64,000 nucleotides of DNA from contig NZ_JAGPYN010000001.1 in NCBI RefSeq assembly GCF_018069805.1, positions 1 through 64,000 of the forward strand, in the 5' to 3' direction. Of the stretch, positions 50,917-61,351 are shown piece after piece. The stretch's first letter is position 1, and every line of letters starts with the position of its first letter. This DNA is from Pseudoalteromonas ostreae. GTDB lineage: Bacteria; Pseudomonadota; Gammaproteobacteria; Enterobacterales; Alteromonadaceae. The notes below the pieces were generated by a model. That model ran no database searches and had not been told where the DNA came from. It was given only the letters and a program-made list of their open reading frames with translations. The position numbers and the translations under genes are program-made.

Positions 50917-53562
50917 ATGAGTGAACAATATGCCGCCTTGCGTGGGAACGTTAATTTATTGGGCCAATTATTAGGCCAAACAATTAAAGACGCCCAAGGA
51001 CCAGCGATTTTAGATAAAGTAGAAGAAATTCGAGCTTTAGCTAAATCATCACGTACAGGAAACGAGCAAGACCGCCAAGCCCTAATTGATGTTTTGCATG
51101 CTTTAACCGATGAAGAGTTACTACCGGTAGCTCGTGCTTTTAACCACTTTTTAAATTTAGCCAATGTTGCAGAGCAATTTCATACTATCTCACGTTTTAA
51201 TGATGTGGGTTTTTGCCAATTAAGCCCACTGACGCAAACTTTAAAGGCACTGGCTAGTCAGGCGCAAACCGGTAAAGTAAACCCAAATCAAATTGCCGAC
51301 ACTCTCGCAAAGCTGCATATCAATTTGGTGTTAACCGCGCATCCCACTGAAGTAACGCGTCGTACCATTATCAATAAACATGTAGAGTTAAGTGATTGTT
51401 TAGCAACGCTTGAGCGCACCGATAATTTGCCTTATGAGCGTGAAAATATATTAAACCGTATTGCACAGTTGATCAGCCAAGCATGGCACACCGATGATAT
51501 TCGTCGCTCACGGCCAACCCCAATTGATGAAGCCAAATGGGGTTTTGCAGTTATCGAGAACAGCCTTTGGCATGCAGTACCGCGTTTTTTACGTGACTTT
51601 AAGAAAGAAGTTAAACAGCATTTGGATTTAGAGTTACCCAATGATTACAGTCCTGTTGAGTTTACCTCTTGGATGGGCGGCGATCGCGATGGTAATCCGT
51701 TTGTAACTGCACAAGTGACTCAGCAGGTACTAGATCATGGTCGTTGGATGGCACTTGATTTATACAGTCGCGATATCGACACTTTAAGCACTGAGCTTTC
51801 TATGTCACAAGCCAGTAATGAGCTAGTCGAGCTCGCTGGACAAGATTTTGAACCGTATCGTGCGGTATTAAAAGTACTCAAAGCACAAGTGAGCGAAACC
51901 GTTGCTCACCTTGGCGCTAAGATAATGAATAAGCGCACAGATGCACAAGACGTGGTGACTGACATTAACCAGTTAAAGCAACCGCTTGAAGCCTGTTATC
52001 GTTCATTGCTAAAAACCAACATGGGCGTGGTTGCCAATGGTCTACTGCTTGATGTATTGCGCCGTATTAACAGTTTTGGTATCCGCTTAGCTAAATTAGA
52101 TGTACGCCAAGATTCATCGCGTCACAGTGGTGTGTTTTCTGAGTTAACTCGTTATTTAGGTTTAGGCGATTACGACCAATGGCAAGAAGAAGACAAACAA
52201 GCATTTTTACTGGCAGAACTTAATTCTCGTCGTCCGCTTATTCCAAAGCATTGGCAACCAAGTGCAGACGTTAAAGAAGTGCTCGACACCTTTGATGTGA
52301 TCGCCAAGCAAGATGCCTCTACATTTGGTTTATACATTATTTCAATGGCGCGCACAGCGTCTGATGTATTAGCTGTTCAACTGTTACTTAAAGAAAGCGG
52401 CTGCAGTTTTAAACTGCCAGTTGCCCCATTATTTGAAACCTTAGATGACTTAAATGCAGGCAGTGATGTTATCACTCAATTGTTAGATAATAATTGGTAT
52501 CGTGGCCAAGCAGAGGGCATACAGAATGTCATGATTGGTTACTCAGATTCAGCTAAAGATGCTGGGATGATGGCTGCAGGTTGGGCGCAATACGAGGCAA
52601 TGGATAAGCTTGTACAATTGGCAGAGCAACGTGGTATTGAGCTGGTATTATTCCACGGTCGTGGCGGTACAGTTGGCCGTGGTGGCGCACCTGCTGCGCA
52701 AGCCCTACGTTCGCAACCCCCAGGTTCTCTCAAAGGCGGCCTGCGTGTAACAGAGCAAGGGGAAATGATCCGCTTTAAATTTGGTTTGCCAAATGTTGCG
52801 CTTGAAAGCTTAAATATTTACGCTGGCGCAGTGCTTGAAAGTAACTTACTGCCGCCGCCAGAGCCAAAAGATGAGTGGCGTGATGTGATGGCGCTGATCA
52901 GCGAAAAATCATGTGAGCATTACCGTAGCGTGGTGCGTTTTGATGAAGATTTCGTCCCTTACTTTAGAATGGCCACACCGGAGCAGGAGCTATCGAAATT
53001 ACCTTTGGGCTCTCGTCCTGCAAAACGAAATCCACATGGTGGCGTTGAAAGCCTGCGGGCTATTCCGTGGATTTTTGCATGGAGCCAAAACCGGTTAATG
53101 CTACCAGCATGGCTTGGGGCACTAACTGGTTTACAAGCTGCACTTGAAAAACATGGCATAGGCACTCTTAATGAGATGAGTCAACAATGGCCGTTTTTTC
53201 GTGCCCGTTTAGAAATGCTTGAAATGGTATTCAGTAAAGCGGACTGCTGGTTAAGTGCGCATTATGACGATGCCCTGGTTGAAGAGCAATATAAGCCACT
53301 GGGAGATAAACTTCGCGAAGAGCTTAAACAAGCTATTACATTAGTGCAATCGCTAAGCCCGCAGCAAAGCTTACTGGCCGATCAACCGTGGATCAAAGAA
53401 TCTATTGGTCTGCGTAACCCGTACACCGATCCGCTTAATGTTCTGCAAGTTGAGTTACTTAAGCGTTCACGCGAGGCGGTAGAGGGCAGCTCAGGGGATA
53501 TTGATAATGCATTAATGATCACTATGACAGGTATTGCAGCGGGCATGCGTAACACTGGTTGA
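50917..53562 (+). CDS. ppc: Phosphoenolpyruvate carboxylase
   Basis: Carboxylates phosphoenolpyruvate with bicarbonate to oxaloacetate, refilling the TCA cycle. The 881-residue length equals that of the Escherichia coli enzyme (883). Signatures are the catalytic His in [13 protein letters not shown] near 138, [14 protein letters not shown], the second signature [20 protein letters not shown], the glycine loop [14 protein letters not shown] and the C-terminus [12 protein letters not shown] used in allosteric control. GGAGTATCAGGA precedes the ATG. Confidence 0.98.
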   Translation: MSEQYAALRGNVNLLGQLLGQTIKDAQGPAILDKVEEIRALAKSSRTGNEQDRQALIDVLHALTDEELLPVARAFNHFLNLANVAEQFHTISRFNDVGFCQLSPLTQTLKALASQAQTGKVNPNQIADTLAKLHINLVLTAHPTEVTRRTIINKHVELSDCLATLERTDNLPYERENILNRIAQLISQAWHTDDIRRSRPTPIDEAKWGFAVIENSLWHAVPRFLRDFKKEVKQHLDLELPNDYSPVEFTSWMGGDRDGNPFVTAQVTQQVLDHGRWMALDLYSRDIDTLSTELSMSQASNELVELAGQDFEPYRAVLKVLKAQVSETVAHLGAKIMNKRTDAQDVVTDINQLKQPLEACYRSLLKTNMGVVANGLLLDVLRRINSFGIRLAKLDVRQDSSRHSGVFSELTRYLGLGDYDQWQEEDKQAFLLAELNSRRPLIPKHWQPSADVKEVLDTFDVIAKQDASTFGLYIISMARTASDVLAVQLLLKESGCSFKLPVAPLFETLDDLNAGSDVITQLLDNNWYRGQAEGIQNVMIGYSDSAKDAGMMAAGWAQYEAMDKLVQLAEQRGIELVLFHGRGGTVGRGGAPAAQALRSQPPGSLKGGLRVTEQGEMIRFKFGLPNVALESLNIYAGAVLESNLLPPPEPKDEWRDVMALISEKSCEHYRSVVRFDEDFVPYFRMATPEQELSKLPLGSRPAKRNPHGGVESLRAIPWIFAWSQNRLMLPAWLGALTGLQAALEKHGIGTLNEMSQQWPFFRARLEMLEMVFSKADCWLSAHYDDALVEEQYKPLGDKLREELKQAITLVQSLSPQQSLLADQPWIKESIGLRNPYTDPLNVLQVELLKRSREAVEGSSGDIDNALMITMTGIAAGMRNTG

Positions 53563-53642
53563 TTGTGAGTTGATTAAATATCAAACCTCTAGATACTGTT
53601 TTGCAGCTGAGATCAGTCAACGACTAAAGTGATAACAAATTG

Positions 53643-53694
53643 TGCGCCGCTGTTGATACTAATTTAAGTTAGTAAAGACGCGGCGCATATTTTG
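53643..53694 (+). terminator. Probable ppc terminator hairpin
   Basis: TGCGCCGC (53643-53650) pairs with GCGGCGCA (53680-53687). An inner ACTAA/TTAGT stem lies within, and TATTTTG follows. It lies 80 bases after ppc. The rest of 53563-53921 shows nothing else. Confidence 0.65.
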
Positions 53695-53921
53695 CTGAAC
53701 AGATGATAATTAATTGTATTAAACGCTTAGTTATTCAAATTAAGCTTCTTTTAGCCAATATACCAATTGGCATTTATTTTAGTGATAAAAACCATCCTTT
53801 ATTCCGTATTAATCTCTGGTCAGACCTGCTTTACTGTTAGATGTTGACTGTTCATTTTTTTTATCTAGAATGACGGCTGTTATACCTTTTATGGTAAATG
53901 TATTAATAATCGAGCAGTGAT

Positions 53922-54299
53922 ATGTCAAATGTGTCAACGTGCATCACTTATGATGCATCTACGTCATTAATCATGATGACGCTCAGAGGGACGGCAAGTG
54001 CACAGGATGTGATGAATTTTTATCAAATTGCTCAGCAATATGTTTCGATTTACGGCAGTAATAAATTACTCGTTGATGTTTCTGAATTAACACATAAATT
54101 CCCGGCTAGTGAGCTACTGATTATTATGCCAGCAGTGTCAAAGTGGTTAGCTAGCTGCTTTATTGCTCGCGTCGTTAGTTTTGATGGTTTTATGCATGAT
54201 TTATTCTTACAAAAAGCACAACGCATTGATATGAAAGCAGAAAACTTTGATTGTGTTAACAGCGCGAAAAATTGGTTAGTAAATCAACCTAGTATTTAA
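53922..54299 (+). CDS. Small STAS/SpoIIAA-like domain protein
   Basis: A 125-residue cytoplasmic protein with alternating beta strands and helices. The segment SLIMMTLRGTASAQDVMNFY followed by NKLLVDVSELTHKFPASELL is the pattern of SpoIIAA-like/STAS-related proteins in marine bacteria. A partner is not evident. The fold call is tentative and the function unknown. Confidence 0.6.
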   Translation: MSNVSTCITYDASTSLIMMTLRGTASAQDVMNFYQIAQQYVSIYGSNKLLVDVSELTHKFPASELLIIMPAVSKWLASCFIARVVSFDGFMHDLFLQKAQRIDMKAENFDCVNSAKNWLVNQPSI

Positions 54300-54347
54300 G
54301 CGTTGAACATTTTAAACTAGTTGGCCATTAAATTATGAAACTAGTCT

Positions 54348-55274
54348 ATGCCTACAACACTTACTCAAGCAGGCACTGCTTTTAGCTTCAGTGCTGAGCA
54401 ACAACAACAGTTGTATCTTATAATAAAGCATCATGTGGGTATTTTACCCAGCTCTGATGTGGCAGCCCTGTGTAAACAGTATGACCAGCCAGTGGATGCA
54501 ATATTGCGTGCTTGTCTTCCTATCGCGGCACAGTTTGCCGTTGCGCCTATTTCCCAGTTTTTTGTGGGTGCAATAGTGTGCGGTCTTGACTCACAAGGCG
54601 AGCTGCATTTTTATTTTGGTGCGAATGTTGAATTTTCCCAGCAAGCACTAAGCTTGGTAGTGCATGCAGAGCAATCTGCTATTAATAATGCGTGGCTCAA
54701 CGGTGCGAAAAAAATTGTCAAAATCGCCATTAGTGATGCGCCTTGCGGTTATTGTCGTCAATTTATGAATGAGCTCGCAGATGCACAGAGCTTTGATATT
54801 TTATTGCCAAAGCAGCAGTTTAAATTGGCTGAGCTATTACCTTGTGCGTTTGGACCTAATGATTTGGGCAATGTGTATAGTTTGTTTAATCCTGCACCAC
54901 AGCAGCATCAGTTTGTTACAAGAGCGGAGCTTGATGCTAAGTTACTCGATTGCGCACTGAGTGCGTATGTGCCTTACTCTGAAAATTACAGTGCAGTTAA
55001 AATTAGTACCTTTAACAATGGCGATTTTTATGGTTGCTATGCAGAAAATGCCGCTTATAGCCCAAGTTTATCGCCACTACAAAGCGCGATAAGTCAGCTA
55101 CATTTGGCCGGTTTATTAATGAATAAAGAAGTAGTGCAAGGGATTGAGCTGTTACAAACACAGGGCAAGGAAAATCAGTTAAGTGTCAGTCAAGCAGTAC
55201 TGGCAAGTTACCCTGAATTGCCAGTACTGCAAAGCATTAGTTTAGCATTGTGTATTAAACCAACAGTAGTTTAG
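54348..55274 (+). CDS. cdd: Cytidine deaminase
   Basis: Deaminates cytidine or deoxycytidine to uridine or deoxyuridine. The 308-residue two-domain form is like the 294-residue Escherichia coli enzyme. Zinc ligands and the catalytic Glu are in [13 protein letters not shown] (near 105-107) and [14 protein letters not shown] (near 130-136). The C-terminal half repeats the fold without the metal site. It converges on udp with a 20-base overlap; both belong to pyrimidine salvage. Confidence 0.95.
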   Translation: MPTTLTQAGTAFSFSAEQQQQLYLIIKHHVGILPSSDVAALCKQYDQPVDAILRACLPIAAQFAVAPISQFFVGAIVCGLDSQGELHFYFGANVEFSQQALSLVVHAEQSAINNAWLNGAKKIVKIAISDAPCGYCRQFMNELADAQSFDILLPKQQFKLAELLPCAFGPNDLGNVYSLFNPAPQQHQFVTRAELDAKLLDCALSAYVPYSENYSAVKISTFNNGDFYGCYAENAAYSPSLSPLQSAISQLHLAGLLMNKEVVQGIELLQTQGKENQLSVSQAVLASYPELPVLQSISLALCIKPTVV

Positions 55275-56010
55275 CGGCTTCAAGCACCACGGCGACTGAT
55301 TTTTTCTCAATCTCGCCGTGATCTACATTAGGGATTTCTTGCCGAGTACGATTAACCAGCACACCCGCTACACAGGCGGCTTTTAGACCTAGTGCTGCAC
55401 ACATAGTAAATAAGGTTGCAGATTCCATTTCATAATTCATTACGCCCAATTTTTGCCATTCTTCACAACTACCTTGAAACGCTTTTGGTACATAACCTGA
55501 GTAGGTATCGTAACGCTCTTGTCCAGGGTAGAAGGTATCACTTGATGCAGTAATACCAATATGAAAATCGATGCCTAAATTACCGCATGCATTGACCATC
55601 GCTTGAGTGGCGAAAAAGTCAGACACAGCAGGGTAGTTAAGTGGCGCAAAATGTTGACTCGCACCATCTAAACGCACAGATGCTTGGCTGATTAAAATAT
55701 CACCTTCATTAATATGAGGTTGAATAGCGCCAGTTGTACCAATACGTAAGAATGTTTCAACTCCCAATTGCGCTAGCTCTTCTACTGCAATAGAAGTTGA
55801 AGGGCCGCCAATACCGGTTGAGCAAATAACTACAGATTGGCCATTAAGTTGACCTAAGTAAGCATGAAACTCTCTGGTTTGGACGAGGCAAGTCGGGTTT
55901 TCGAGAAAAGTTGAAATACGTGCTGCACGATCTGGATCGCCCGGAACAATCGCAAGTGTTGCGCCGTGTAGATCGTCGCGGGTGAGTCCTAAGTGAAATA
56001 CCTTTTCCAT
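55255..56010 (-). CDS. udp: Uridine phosphorylase
   Basis: Splits uridine with phosphate into uracil and ribose 1-phosphate. The 251-residue length matches the family (253). Visible signatures are [45 protein letters not shown], the phosphate-site RIGTTGAIQ and [13 protein letters not shown] with the ribose-binding Glu. Its product pathway joins that of the convergent cdd, although the two genes lie on opposite strands. Confidence 0.96.
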   Translation of the reverse strand: MEKVFHLGLTRDDLHGATLAIVPGDPDRAARISTFLENPTCLVQTREFHAYLGQLNGQSVVICSTGIGGPSTSIAVEELAQLGVETFLRIGTTGAIQPHINEGDILISQASVRLDGASQHFAPLNYPAVSDFFATQAMVNACGNLGIDFHIGITASSDTFYPGQERYDTYSGYVPKAFQGSCEEWQKLGVMNYEMESATLFTMCAALGLKAACVAGVLVNRTRQEIPNVDHGEIEKKSVAVVLEAAKLLLV

Positions 56011-56438
56011 AGCGGGGCCTTATTTATAACTTTTGTTCTAACGCCAGTAATGACGCTAATTTATAAAGAGTTGTTGTCAATTTAGCATAATTACCACAAT
56101 GCTTTGCCTTGTACAGGACGGATGTCCGTTATCAAATTTATTCATTCTCTTTGAATATTCAAGCAGCTCACTTAAATTTGTGTCATCGCTGATAGTTGAC
56201 TTGTATTCGTAGACACTATATCAATCGTAGTAGGCACTCTATTTTAATTGATACGTTGTTGGGTAAATAAATATAACCAATTGTTATTTTTGAGGTTTAT
56301 ATAGCTATTTAAAATGTAGCTAAAGCGACGAGGGTAATGAAATTGCGAGTGAAAACCGGCGCGTGAACCTTTTATTAATTTTATTTTCAACAACGCTCTT
56401 TTGCATAACTACGCAAAAGCACACAGTAAGGAATTGCA
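56011..56438. other. Intergenic region of divergent genes, nothing specific seen
   Basis: 428 bases between the divergent udp and ureohydrolase genes. The sequence is AT-rich and must hold both promoters. I find no clear palindrome, riboswitch or small gene. AAGGAATTGCA stands directly before the ATG at 56439. Confidence 0.4.
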
Positions 56439-57551
56439 ATGAGCACACAATGGCAGACATTTAAAAGTAAAGTTGAACACTGTTTATGTCCACCGGGCGA
56501 TGGCGTTTTTACGGTTAATACGGCAAAAGAACGTAAAGCGGCACTGCGAATGAAACTGTATGGGCAAGAAGATAACGTCGATACATTATGGCGTGAATCA
56601 CTTGATACGTTAAGTAAAAGTGAGCATAAAGCGGTGACTTTAGGTATCAGCTCTGACTGTGGTGGTGGTATTTTACGTGGTGCCAACTGGGGACCATTGT
56701 TTTTACGCTCAACATTGATTGATCAACAGCCTCAAGCTAAGTCATTTGATTTAGGGGATGTAAGGGTTATCCCACATTTATTGCATGATAAATATTTAAA
56801 CGACGCGACTATCAGTAATTGCCAAAAGGCATTATATGACAATCCAAATAGTGAGTATTACGTTAGTCCATTATCAATTACCGAAGATGTGTGCAATAGC
56901 TTTTACGCGACCTTTAAAGATAAAGGAATTTTTGGTATTGGTGGCGATCATTCCATTAGTTACCCATTAACTAAAGCGTATTTAAAGGCCAAGCGCGAGC
57001 AGGGCAAGCGCACGGCAATTATTCATTTTGATGCGCACACCGACTTACTGGTTGAGCGTTTAGGTATCGATTTATGCTTTGGCTCTTGGTGCACGCATAT
57101 ATTGGAGTTTTTACCTGCACCGCATCATCTTATCCAGTTTGGTATCCGCTCAAGCGGTAAACCAAAACAGCACTGGGAATCTACCTTTGGCGTTAAACAA
57201 CATTGGGCCCATGAGATCATCGAACGAGGCGCACCAGCAATTGCCGCAGAAGTCATTGCTCAGCTTAAAGCTGACAATGTTGATGAACTCTACGTCAGCT
57301 TTGATATTGACGCCCTAGATGAAGAGTTTGCATCAGCAACAGGCACACCTGAAGGGAATGGTTTAACGCCGCAGCATGCTTTGGATATCTTGGTTGCATT
57401 GGCAGATGAATTTCCGATCACCGGCGCTGATATGATGGAAATCGCTCCATTTACGGATAGCTCTTTGGTTGGTCAATCGAGTTCAGATACAACGCTTAGA
57501 GAAGGTGCAAAAATTTCAGCATTTTTAATTAATGCCATGAACCGCACATAA
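56439..57551 (+). CDS. Arginase/agmatinase/formiminoglutamase-family ureohydrolase
   Basis: A 370-residue binuclear manganese hydrolase. Metal-binding motifs are GIGGDHSISYP (His), IIHFDAHTDL (Asp/His) and VSFDIDALDEEFA (Asp). The N-terminal 70 residues are extra compared with typical arginases (about 300), and a GISSDCGGGILRGANWGPLF region shapes the site. It removes urea or formamide from a guanidino or formimino substrate; which one is not decidable. No hut or arginine operon partners flank it, and a terminator follows. Confidence 0.88.
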   Translation: MSTQWQTFKSKVEHCLCPPGDGVFTVNTAKERKAALRMKLYGQEDNVDTLWRESLDTLSKSEHKAVTLGISSDCGGGILRGANWGPLFLRSTLIDQQPQAKSFDLGDVRVIPHLLHDKYLNDATISNCQKALYDNPNSEYYVSPLSITEDVCNSFYATFKDKGIFGIGGDHSISYPLTKAYLKAKREQGKRTAIIHFDAHTDLLVERLGIDLCFGSWCTHILEFLPAPHHLIQFGIRSSGKPKQHWESTFGVKQHWAHEIIERGAPAIAAEVIAQLKADNVDELYVSFDIDALDEEFASATGTPEGNGLTPQHALDILVALADEFPITGADMMEIAPFTDSSLVGQSSSDTTLREGAKISAFLINAMNRT

Positions 57552-57570
57552 TTAATAATGGTTAATATGA

Positions 57571-57596
57571 GCAGCATACACAGTATGCTGCTTTTT
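57571..57596 (+). terminator. Intrinsic terminator of the ureohydrolase gene
   Basis: GCAGCATAC, a 3-base loop and GTATGCTGC (57571-57591), then TTTTT to 57596. Confidence 0.92.
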
Positions 57597-57644
57597 AAAT
57601 TCACAAATTAGCTATTTGCCGTTATATTTAATTTACGTCAACAG

Positions 57645-58367
57645 ATGATTAAAGCAATAATCGATGGGGCAATAGTGGCTAAGTGGTGTTATTTTTTATT
57701 CATAATTTTAAGTAATCAAAGTCTCGCCAAATTAAATGTCGTGACGGAATACTTTCCGCCTGCTCAGCATCTTGATGAAAATGAACAACTTGTTGGTTAT
57801 ATTGCTGATAAAGTTCGAATGGTGCTAGATTCTTCAACACTCGATTACGTAGTTTCAGTACATGGCTGGAGCACTGCATTTAATATGGCACTGCGCGATC
57901 CGCATACGTGTATTTTTTCTATGGCGCGTTCAGCTTCTCGTGAAAAGCAATTTATTTGGATTGCAGAATTAGCACAGTTAAACACTTATCTTTATGCATT
58001 GAACTCGAAAAGCATTGTCATCAACTCCTTAGAACAAGCAAAGCAATACCGAATTGCGGTATTAAAAGATAATTATAGTCATCACTTTTTATTATCACAG
58101 GGCTTTGAAGAAGGTGTAAATCTAATGCTGATGAATAGTTTTGATAATATTTTTAAAATAGTTCAAAGCCGTCAAAGCAGTATCGATATCGTCGTATTAC
58201 CTGAACAACGCGTTAAATTTGAACAGTCTAAAAGACAGGTTACTGACAAGTTAGCACCTATTTTAAGACTCAAGATCAAACAACCAGCACTGTATTTTGC
58301 TTGTAACAAAGCGCTAGATAAGCCAACTAAAACTAAACTCATTAACGCCTTCAGCGTGTATCAGTAA
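57645..58367 (+). CDS. Periplasmic solute-binding (SBP_bac_3-like) protein
   Basis: A 240-residue exported protein. A signal peptide ends near SNQSLA, then comes LNVVTEYFPPAQHLDENEQL, IADKVRMVLD, a HGWSTAFNMALRDPHTCIFS region and a C-terminal LYFACNK segment. These follow the family-3 solute-binding pattern found in amino-acid binding proteins and in stand-alone periplasmic sensors of marine gammaproteobacteria. No permease or ATPase is nearby, so it may be a receptor or orphan. A second Met lies 11 codons in. Confidence 0.75.
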   Translation: MIKAIIDGAIVAKWCYFLFIILSNQSLAKLNVVTEYFPPAQHLDENEQLVGYIADKVRMVLDSSTLDYVVSVHGWSTAFNMALRDPHTCIFSMARSASREKQFIWIAELAQLNTYLYALNSKSIVINSLEQAKQYRIAVLKDNYSHHFLLSQGFEEGVNLMLMNSFDNIFKIVQSRQSSIDIVVLPEQRVKFEQSKRQVTDKLAPILRLKIKQPALYFACNKALDKPTKTKLINAFSVYQ

Positions 58368-58498
58368 ACTTTTATTATTTTTAAGAAACTGATATATATG
58401 TATTTTTTATATTAATTAAATTTCAATTGCCCAACCTTTAAAAGGGGCTATAATCCAGCTGCTTTTGCTTATAAAAGCGTTTATTTTTGGAGTTATAA

Positions 58499-59797
58499 AT
58501 GGGTGACTTAATCGGGATTGGTTTATTAATCTTGATCAGTGCGTTATTTGCTATGTCGGAAATCGCGATCGCAGCATCACGTAAAATTAAATTAAGAGTC
58601 ATGGCTGACGAAGGCAATGCTAAAGCGGCGGCAGTATTAAAGCTGCAAGAGCAACCAGGTGCTTTTTTTGCCATGATCCAAATTGCTCTCAATGCAATTG
58701 CTATTTTAGGCGGCATAGTGGGCGAACAAGCGCTTTCACCTTATGTTGAAAGTGTACTTGTGTTGTTTTATCAAGGCCCGTTACTGGCGCAAATTAGCTT
58801 TTTGCTGTCGTTTTTGACAATTACTTCATTGTTTATTTTATTTGCTGATTTATTACCAAAACGCTTAGCAATGATCTTGCCTGAGGCTGTTGCGGTTCGC
58901 GTAGTCACGATCATGCGTTGGGTAACGTATGCATTAACACCGTTGGTGTTGTTTTTTAATGGTGTAACTAACATTGTTTTACGGTTATTCAATGTGCCGG
59001 CAGAGCGTGAAGACATTGTGACCACCGAAGACATAGTTGCAATGATGGATGCAGGCGCCGAATATGGCAGTTTACAACAACAAGAATATGACTTAATTGG
59101 TAATGTATTTGATTTAGAGGCGCGCTTTTTATCGAGTGTAATGTCACCTCGAGATCAAATAGTCTACTTTGATATTAACGAAGCCAGCGATAGTATTTCG
59201 GGTAAAATCATTGATCATCCACATAATCATTTTTTGGTATGCAATGGCAATTTAGATAAATTAATTGGCTCAGTTGAATCAAAAGATATTCTTCGTCAAG
59301 TGCTCAAAGGCGATGCGGCGAATATTAACGACGAGATGCTCGAAAAAGAGATTTTCTATCTACCTGAAACACTGAGTTTGTCAGAGGCATTAAATGCCTT
59401 TAAAGGTGCAGCAAAACCATTTGCGGTGGTGGTAAACGAATACGCACTTGTGGTAGGTATTGTGACAGTTAAAGATTTGATGAAAGGCTTTATGGGGGAT
59501 TTGATCACCCATAATGGCGATGAATTAATTATCGCCCGCGATGCAAATTCATGGTTAGTTGATGGTTTAACCCCAACCGTTGAACTGGCAAAAGTACTCG
59601 GTGTGGAGGAATTTCCAGATCAAATGCATTATGAAACGGTTGCTGGATTTTTAATTTATACCATGAAACGAATTCCTAAACGTGCAGAATATATTCAATA
59701 CGCAGGTTTTAAATTTGAAGTTGTGGATGTTGAAGGGATTCGAGTTGAGCAGTTATTGGTGTCTAAAATACTACCGATAGAACCAGCCTCACAATAA
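58499..59797 (+). CDS. CorC/HlyC-type membrane protein with DUF21 and CBS domains
   Basis: A 432-residue protein. DUF21 membrane domain with three to four helices (about 1-170, starting MGDLIGIGLLILISALFAMS), tandem CBS domains (about 205-330, with VMSPRDQIVYFD and FAVVVNEYALVVGIVTVKDL) and a C-terminal CorC_HlyC domain (about 345-425). Relatives are implicated in magnesium or cobalt export and are often labelled hemolysins; transport is more likely. GGAG lies 7 bases before the ATG. Confidence 0.9.
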   Translation: MGDLIGIGLLILISALFAMSEIAIAASRKIKLRVMADEGNAKAAAVLKLQEQPGAFFAMIQIALNAIAILGGIVGEQALSPYVESVLVLFYQGPLLAQISFLLSFLTITSLFILFADLLPKRLAMILPEAVAVRVVTIMRWVTYALTPLVLFFNGVTNIVLRLFNVPAEREDIVTTEDIVAMMDAGAEYGSLQQQEYDLIGNVFDLEARFLSSVMSPRDQIVYFDINEASDSISGKIIDHPHNHFLVCNGNLDKLIGSVESKDILRQVLKGDAANINDEMLEKEIFYLPETLSLSEALNAFKGAAKPFAVVVNEYALVVGIVTVKDLMKGFMGDLITHNGDELIIARDANSWLVDGLTPTVELAKVLGVEEFPDQMHYETVAGFLIYTMKRIPKRAEYIQYAGFKFEVVDVEGIRVEQLLVSKILPIEPASQ

Positions 59798-59801
59798 AAC
59801 G

Positions 59802-59847
59802 TGAGGCGCGCTATGCGCCTCATTAGTTATTCAAAAGCGCCTTTTTT
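59802..59847 (+). terminator. Terminator region after the CorC-like gene
   Basis: TGAGGCGC (59802-59809) and GCGCCTCA (59815-59822) form a hairpin just after the stop. A second GCGCC followed by TTTTTT (59837-59847) could pair alternatively with the GGCGC of the first. The remaining bases to 60147 show nothing recognised. Confidence 0.65.
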
Positions 59848-60147
59848 ATTGCGCAGTCTTTATCTACGAATACCCTTACTCCATACATATTGTGGTGCTA
59901 AAGTGTTGCTACTAAGTAAAACTAAGTTGGCTTCTGAGCCTTTGCTAATAGTGCCTTTTAATGTTCACTGCAACTGCATTCTTATACCCATTAACAACAA
60001 AATTAACTCTTTTTGTGCCTGTAATTAGCAACTAAGTTGCTCTGATTTTTAACTCACCGTCAAGTTTTTTTACATCACTTTACATGCTCTTAGATCTTTT
60101 AAAAATAATTCTTAATTAACATTGGAAAATGTAATAGTTTAATTTAG

Positions 60148-60161
60148 AATGAACGTTCATT
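60148..60161. promoter_or_regulatory. TetR/AcrR-type operator of the RND efflux operon
   Basis: Perfect 14-bp palindrome AATGAACGTTCATT ending 20 bases before the adaptor ATG. It is typical of sites bound by TetR-family efflux repressors. No such regulator gene is in this window. Confidence 0.75.
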
Positions 60162-60181
60162 TTATATTGAAGGTAGTTAAC

Positions 60182-61339
60182 ATGCAGCGTTCTCGCGTCG
60201 TTCTTTTTACTGTCACGGCTTTGGCAAGTGCAGTTGCTTTATCCGGTTGCGATCAAACTCAGCAGGCAAATGCGCCTGTTTCTCAGCCAGCTCCTGTTGG
60301 CGTAATTACATTAAAAAGCCAGCCATTAACACTTACGAAGGAGCTTCCGGGACGAGTAACTGCGTCTCAAGTGGCAGAAATTCGTCCTCAGGTAAGTGGT
60401 ATTATTCAATCACGTTTATTCACGCAAGGTGCTGAAGTCAAAAAAGGGCAGGCTTTATATCAAATCGACCCCGCTACATTTGAAGCACAAGTGGCAACCA
60501 GTAAAGCAGCTATTAGTAAGGCACAAGCGAGCATTGCTAATGCAAAGGCTAAATCAGATCGTTATTCTGATTTACTAGCAATAAAAGCGGTAAGCCAACA
60601 AGATTTTGATGAAGCCGACGCCAGCTATAAAGGTGCGCAGGCTGATTTATTAACTGCCCAAGCGCAGCTTAAAACAGCGCAGATCAATCTTAACTATAGT
60701 CGAGTTTCATCACCTATTAGTGGTCGAATTGGTAAATCGAATGTGACTGCCGGTGCTTTGGTAAGTGCTAATCAAGCAACCGTATTAGCAACCGTTACTC
60801 AGCTTGATCCAATTTATATTGATCTTACCCAATCCAGCAGTGAGTTGACCCGCTTGAAAAAAGCGATTGCCACTGGTGAGCTTGACAAAGATCTTACTGC
60901 GCAATCAAAGGTTGAACTTACTATGGAAGATGGCTCAGTGTATCCACACATAGGCACTTTGCAGTTTTCTGAAGTGGCGGTTGATCCAAGCACTGGCTCA
61001 GTGACTTTACGAGCAGAATTTCCAAATCCAGAAAAGCTATTATTACCTGGTATGTATGTCAGAGCTGTGGTTGTTGAAGGTGTGAAGGCGAATGCTATTT
61101 TAGTACCGCAGCGTGGTGTGAGTCGTAATACTAAAGGTGAGCCTACAGCGATGGTGGTGAGTAAAGATAATACCGTTGAAGCACGGGTATTAAAAACTGA
61201 CCGCACAGTAGGTGCAAACTGGTTAGTGACTAGTGGCTTAAGCGAGGGCGATCAATTGATTGTTGAAGGTTTACAAAAAATAGCACCAGGCGCACCGGTT
61301 AATGCAGTGCCAGCCGACTCAGCTACTAAAACTCAATAA
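60182..61339 (+). CDS. RND efflux periplasmic adaptor (AcrA/MexA type)
   Basis: A 385-residue membrane-fusion lipoprotein linking an RND pump to an outer-membrane channel. It has a lipobox LSGCDQ (Cys about 22), a barrel-sandwich lipoyl part beginning VTASQVAEIRPQVSGII, a long coiled-coil hairpin rich in Ala/Lys/Gln (about 100-170), and C-terminal beta-barrel and membrane-proximal regions (VPQRGVSRNTKGEPTAM). ATG 60182 has GAAGG upstream; an earlier ATG at 60149 lies inside the operator. The pump gene follows 12 bases later. Confidence 0.94.
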   Translation: MQRSRVVLFTVTALASAVALSGCDQTQQANAPVSQPAPVGVITLKSQPLTLTKELPGRVTASQVAEIRPQVSGIIQSRLFTQGAEVKKGQALYQIDPATFEAQVATSKAAISKAQASIANAKAKSDRYSDLLAIKAVSQQDFDEADASYKGAQADLLTAQAQLKTAQINLNYSRVSSPISGRIGKSNVTAGALVSANQATVLATVTQLDPIYIDLTQSSSELTRLKKAIATGELDKDLTAQSKVELTMEDGSVYPHIGTLQFSEVAVDPSTGSVTLRAEFPNPEKLLLPGMYVRAVVVEGVKANAILVPQRGVSRNTKGEPTAMVVSKDNTVEARVLKTDRTVGANWLVTSGLSEGDQLIVEGLQKIAPGAPVNAVPADSATKTQ

Positions 61340-61351
61340 CGGAGCATTTTA

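Noticed and set aside
59801..60028. 75-codon frame after the CorC-like gene
   Set aside because: It begins in the terminator hairpin, has poor composition and no family match.
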